From positions 124,001-188,000 of the forward strand of contig NOWV01000102.1 of NCBI GenBank assembly GCA_003344405.1: DNA of 64,000 nt, written 5' to 3'. Positions 59,811 through 64,000 of the stretch are shown here, one piece after another (position 1 is the stretch's first letter; each line of letters begins with the position of its first letter). The DNA comes from Trichoplax sp. H2. Taxonomy: Eukaryota; Placozoa; Uniplacotomia; Trichoplacea. The notes under the pieces were generated by a model. The model saw nothing but the letters and a program-made list of their open reading frames with translations. It had not been told where the DNA came from and made no database searches. The position numbers and the translations under genes were made by a program.

Positions 59811-60883
59811 AATCCGATAGTCGATCTGTATGGTACTTTACTGTACTTGTGCTCAAGTGGTGCCATTCAATCTTCAGTGTTGAAATAACTCAAGAATTCA
59901 GTATAAAATTTCAGCCTAGTTAAACGTGTTTTATTCCAACACTGCTCGTATTAGTAGAAAAATGTCATACAACTTATCATAGTCTGCCATCATCGAGCTT
60001 TCAATTGGACTGTATTGATTTATAGACCTGATCAGCATGGTATCAGTACACACTACTGTACACAGTGTAGGGTGTGCTTCTGCTGAACCAGCTGGACAGA
60101 CACCTCATGAAAAATTGTCAGCAATCCCCGATATCATGACAATGGATCTAGTGCTCTAGAAACCTTTTAAACTGTCAGTGGACGTTTGAAAAATTTTCTA
60201 GGACAAGATTTTTGGACTCGTTTCTATCACAGCTGTGATCAATGTTGTATGCCTGTTACGAGTATCCACCTCTATACTCATATGTGTTCGATGCAACCAA
60301 AGTTAGTTGTTGCATTGAGAGGTTCGCTTGGTATCGTCATTGATCTCTCTACAGTATATTAGCTGGATTTATCTGTCGCAGTAATAAAGTTCCTTTTTTC
60401 GATCGGCTACCATCTGTACTTCGTTATATGAATAGCATCACAATCGATGTAGTCCTGTATAAGCCAAACCTTGGACTACTAGAAATCACTCCCATCCTGT
60501 AATATTTCTAGTAGTCCATTGGCAAAGCGATCAGTAGATGGGGGATACTACTGGCAAATAGCAATTGGCGATTTCTGGATACAGACGTGCGGACGGCTGA
60601 CATTGAGTTCAGCACAGCCATGCCATACGGTATAATCGCATCACAACGACTTGACCGCTTTACTATCGCTCCAATCGCTTGAATCCGTTGTTAAGTAATC
60701 AAAAGTGATTTTTTTTTGTACTGTACTAGTAGGGGTTATTGTCATTTCTAATACAATACGTTAAAACTCATTGACAATTTTTTTCCACTCCTTCAATCGT
60801 TTACCTTCCAATCGAAGCTGTAAATTGATTGATGATTTCCTTGTTTATTACTATTTTCAATCGATAGACAATTTTAAGAGAGT
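59811..60883. other. Spacer and upstream region of the AMPK beta gene
   Basis: No gene is recognised. The stretch holds the perfect inverted repeat at 60472-60518 (listed separately) and probably the AMPK beta promoter and leader. A run of eight T residues at about 60710 and several TACTGTA words are present. Nothing else stands out. Confidence 0.5.
60472..60518. repeat. Perfect 15-base inverted repeat (hairpin)
   Basis: TGGACTACTAGAAAT (60472-60486) and ATTTCTAGTAGTCCA (60504-60518) are exact reverse complements separated by 17 bases. The resulting stem-loop is not followed by a T run. It lies about 370 bases upstream of the AMPK beta start codon. Confidence 0.85.
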
Positions 60884-62788
60884 ATGGGGCAATCAAATTC
60901 ATCACGATCAGCTCCACCATCAAGCCCTACCAGTCCTACCCAGACCACAGCACCTGTACAAGCTCGGCCACGCTCGAAGACAACCCAAACACGTCCACAA
61001 ACTGCGAACGTGACGACTAAAATTAAGCAAGAAGAAGTAATTCCATCTTCTCCAGTATTTGGTTCACCGTTAGAAGAAAACGATTTCTTTATTTCTAAAA
61101 GCTCACCGCATAATGAATCGATCAGTTCCGATCTTGTAGTAGAAGTGGACAAGGATAAACTACCTACGGTCTTTCGTTGGTCAGGAGGTGGAAGCAGTGT
61201 TTACGTTGCAGGAACATTCACCAATTGGAAGAAAATACCTTTGGTCAAGAGGTAACCATCACGTCATAACGTCCAATTTTAGACTACTTGAATACTTAAA
61301 CTTACACTTTGAGTTACTGTTGGCGATAAAATACTTGATATGAGCTAATAATGTCAATAAATCACCATGTACAAGTGACCAATCGATGCTAACCATAAAT
61401 AAAAAATACTTACTTTACTAGCGTCATTCATGCTACCCATATTGTTACGGTATCACTTTGAGATACAGCGTACCAATAATTGTTAAGATAATTAAAACTC
61501 ATTTTCTACTTTCTTTCCTCTTGCTCATTCCTCCAATGTGACCTTAACTTCGCACTATACCATCATGGCTAAAGTCATAGCAATTTTGTCACCATTCTTG
61601 ATATCCCTGAAGGTGAACATCAGTTTAAATATTTTATTGATGGAAATTGGAGACACGATGAGAATCAAGTGAGTATCACCAATATCTACAGTATAATTAA
61701 TTAATAGAAAATTACAATCAATAAAGTAGTCGATACTCTTTTCTTCCTGTTGTAAAGACGAATTAATTATAACCAACTGCCATAATACTGTAGCGTTCTA
61801 ATTGGAACAACGCTAAAATGTTTCTATGTCGCTGTAGTCAATTTCAGCTCTTACATGCAATGTGGTATCACATTTCTTATTTATTAAATGTACACTTATT
61901 TTAACAACTAAGAGAATACGGATATTAATATGCATCTACATACGGCTATATTTTCATCTAATAACTTGTCTATATTGGATACCCAATTTGTAGAAAGTCA
62001 TACCTGATCCTTATGGTGGTGTCAACAATATTTTAAATGTGCAAAAGAGCGATTTTGATTTAGATTCAATCGAAGCTGACTCAGGTAACGAGAAGAACGT
62101 ATAGAAAACCAACTATCACGATCGACTTTGTTTTCAATTTTTTTAACAATGAACGATCTACATGTCTGTATCTACTTATTCCATATTATTGTGATAGTGA
62201 CTCGTATAAGAACGAACAAGTTGATCATTTCTGATATGCCTGTTTGTACATTAATTACTTGTATTATTGTGCAGGTAAGCTTTCCAGTTCACCAGATGGA
62301 AGTTACACCTCAGAAATACCAGCTACTCTACAGGGTTCTCAGGCTGCCCCACCAGTCTTGCCACCACATCTCCATTATGTCTTATTAAATCAAGACCCGC
62401 CATTACAGGTAATCATTTTGTAATAGAGCTTATAACCTAATATATGTCTTTACTTTGTCCATTTATACTGTATGTTAATTTTTACAATAACATTCACATA
62501 TCATACTCTATTGATGTACTATGATATCTATACTCAATAGGGAGAGCCGACAATATTGCCCGAGCCTAACCACGTTAGTTTGAATCATCTGTATGCTCTA
62601 TCTATTAAGGTACTATAATAACTTTTGTTTTTTTTAAAGCATGCTACATTTTAAGAATGCTAGCCCACATTGCAATTATCAGGCTGATATCGTCTTCCTT
62701 CATTTAATAGGATAGCGTTTTAGTGCTTGGAGTTACACATCGCTACAGGAAAAAATATGTTACCACGTTGTTATATAGGCCATTATAA
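60884..62788 (+). CDS. PRKAB: AMP-activated protein kinase beta subunit (277 aa)
   Basis: Six exons: 60884-61251, 61575-61668, 61994-62084, 62275-62408, 62541-62609 and 62711-62788; total 834 nt. The N-terminus MGQSNSSRS fits N-myristoylation (Gly2, Ser6), as in vertebrate beta subunits. After a Ser/Pro/Thr-rich linker comes the CBM48 glycogen-binding module: VFRWSGGGSSVYVAGTFTNW, then SHSNFVTILDIPEGEHQFKY and FIDGNWRHDENQ, with the two glycogen-contacting Trp (FTNW, DGNW) and Lys present. The Ser of KR-S-HSNF is the equivalent of Ser108 of human beta1 and its codon is split by intron 1. The C-terminal complex-forming domain follows (APPVLPPHLHYVLLNQ, LPEPNHVSLNHLYAL, THRYRKKYVTTLLYRPL). Role: scaffold joining the alpha kinase and gamma nucleotide-sensor subunits. 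Length is close to human beta1/beta2 (270-272). Confidence 0.96.
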
Positions 62789-64000
62789 CAGTATTTCTTT
62801 CAATTAAACTTTATTTCTCAATTCAAACTAAAAGCAACACTTGGATCGCCGCCGCTGTTAATTTCAAGAGTTGCTTAATACTACCAAAGTAAGCTTTGCT
62901 TGAGATACTATCAACTATAAGTCGATAAACTTTATACCTGCTTATGTACAGTACCATGTAGTTTTTACTTTCGCTGAAAGTAATTTATACTCATACCTGA
63001 AAGTGAATAGGGTCAAATATAAATTAAACTAGGAAAATATAAAACAATATCACACCTTTTTGTAGATATGTCGATGTTATGCATGATAATTTTTATGTTG
63101 CTTCATCACATATTAATTATTGGTCATTCTCTAGTAGTGTTTGAAGTGAGTTCGATACAGCTTGATAAAGTGCAAGGTCATTTCGTATTTGTGATTGCAA
63201 TATACCTTAAAAAGTATAGCGCGAGGAACAGAAAAACTTTTGTTCTTTTATACTATGTAATCTTAACATGTGCACTTGCATGCAGCACTAAATCTGGTCC
63301 GCTAAACTGAAAAACACTAAAATTACAAGTCAACAAATTTCTTATGCAATGTAATCAAGTTTATTAATGTATTACCATTATGAGATGAATGTCAATTGTA
63401 CAATATGAATTATCGAATAAGTATAAATTAAATCTGTTTTATGATTTTAAATTCTGTACGAATAAATCAGATAAATGCCTATTTTATGGCCATCTAAAAA
63501 TTAAATTAGCCTCAATTTTTTGAATTAAAAATTAATTCGTAGCACCGGAAAAAAATAATTTCTAAATACAATGCGTTAAAAAAGATGCGAAACATTATAG
63601 CAGTAACTGTAATCCATCTATTTTCATTTGTAAACTTTCAAGGTCAATAGATAAATGTAAGCATAAGTTTTAACTACGTTTCCTAAACTATAAAATACGC
63701 GCTTATTAATATAACCTTGCACCGTAAAGACAAATACTCAAATGAGCACGCAGTTACTGTATGCTGCATAAATCAACATAGAACTACTCCATTTACCAAA
63801 TACAGATATCATCACCATAACCCACGACAGTAATTTAGAACATTGTACCATAGCAACTAGAGTAGTACTCGTATAACTATTCAGCTAAATAGTGAATGTT
63901 GCTATACAAACGAATAACGCCTTTTGACACATCTACGATATCTATCAGATATACGTGTATCAGTTTCCTGTTTGCGTCAATACAAATTTAAAAGGATAAA
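62789..64000. other. Downstream tract, no recognisable gene
   Basis: An 80-codon plus-strand frame at 63068-63310 begins with a hydrophobic, signal-like segment but matches no family I know and has no clear splice partners; it may lie within or near the AMPK beta 3' untranslated region. The rest is AT-rich. No tRNA or repeat is seen. Confidence 0.5.

Noticed and set aside
1-64000. CRISPR array, prophage, bacterial operon or integrated virus
   Set aside because: All recognisable genes are intron-containing animal genes. The tandem repeats have no unique spacers of constant length, and no phage, viral or transposase motif was seen.

Overview
The window is a 64 kb piece of an animal nuclear genome: AT-rich and intron-dense, with GT-AG introns of mostly 60-1000 bases and one 20-base run of N. 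The gene set (an LRP5/6-like Wnt co-receptor, a Sulf-type heparan endosulfatase, a KIF6-type kinesin, IFT43, a LAMMER/CLK kinase, a USP53/54-like ubiquitin hydrolase, RNA polymerase I subunit 2, AMPK beta) is that of a metazoan. The compact introns and low GC would fit a placozoan (Trichoplax/Hoilungia type); this is an inference, not something the sequence proves.

Layout, left to right: 122-2520 (+) the 3' end of an LRP5/6-like receptor; 5743-8645 (-) a seven-exon gene of unknown family, visible only by joining short exons; a 956-base divergent promoter with two RFX X-box-like sites; 9602-17023 (+) a 14-exon KIF6-like kinesin; 17024-22490 a gene-poor, repeat-rich tract with a 78-base tandem array; 22515-29152 (+) a CLK kinase whose first intron is 3.4 kb and holds a stretch resembling mitochondrial small-subunit rRNA; 29794-36270 (-) a Sulf sulfatase whose large intron carries an assembly gap flanked by a near-identical duplication; 39719-42192 (+) IFT43; 44849-44930 (-) tRNA-Ser(CGA); 46225-50621 (+) a USP53/54-like gene; 51117-58221 (-) POLR1B, 5' end not found; 58222-60883 a non-coding tract with a palindrome-rich tandem repeat and a perfect hairpin; 60884-62788 (+) AMPK beta; then 1.2 kb without a recognisable gene.

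The coding models were built by hand from splice sites and reading phase. For seven genes (unknown minus-strand gene, kinesin, CLK, Sulf, IFT43, USP, AMPK beta) the summed exon lengths come out as exact multiples of three, which supports the exon choices. There is no operon logic, but two ciliary genes (KIF6-like, IFT43) each have X-box-like sites upstream, which suggests RFX control and makes the unknown gene paired with the kinesin a candidate ciliary protein. No CRISPR array, autonomous transposon or viral gene was recognised.
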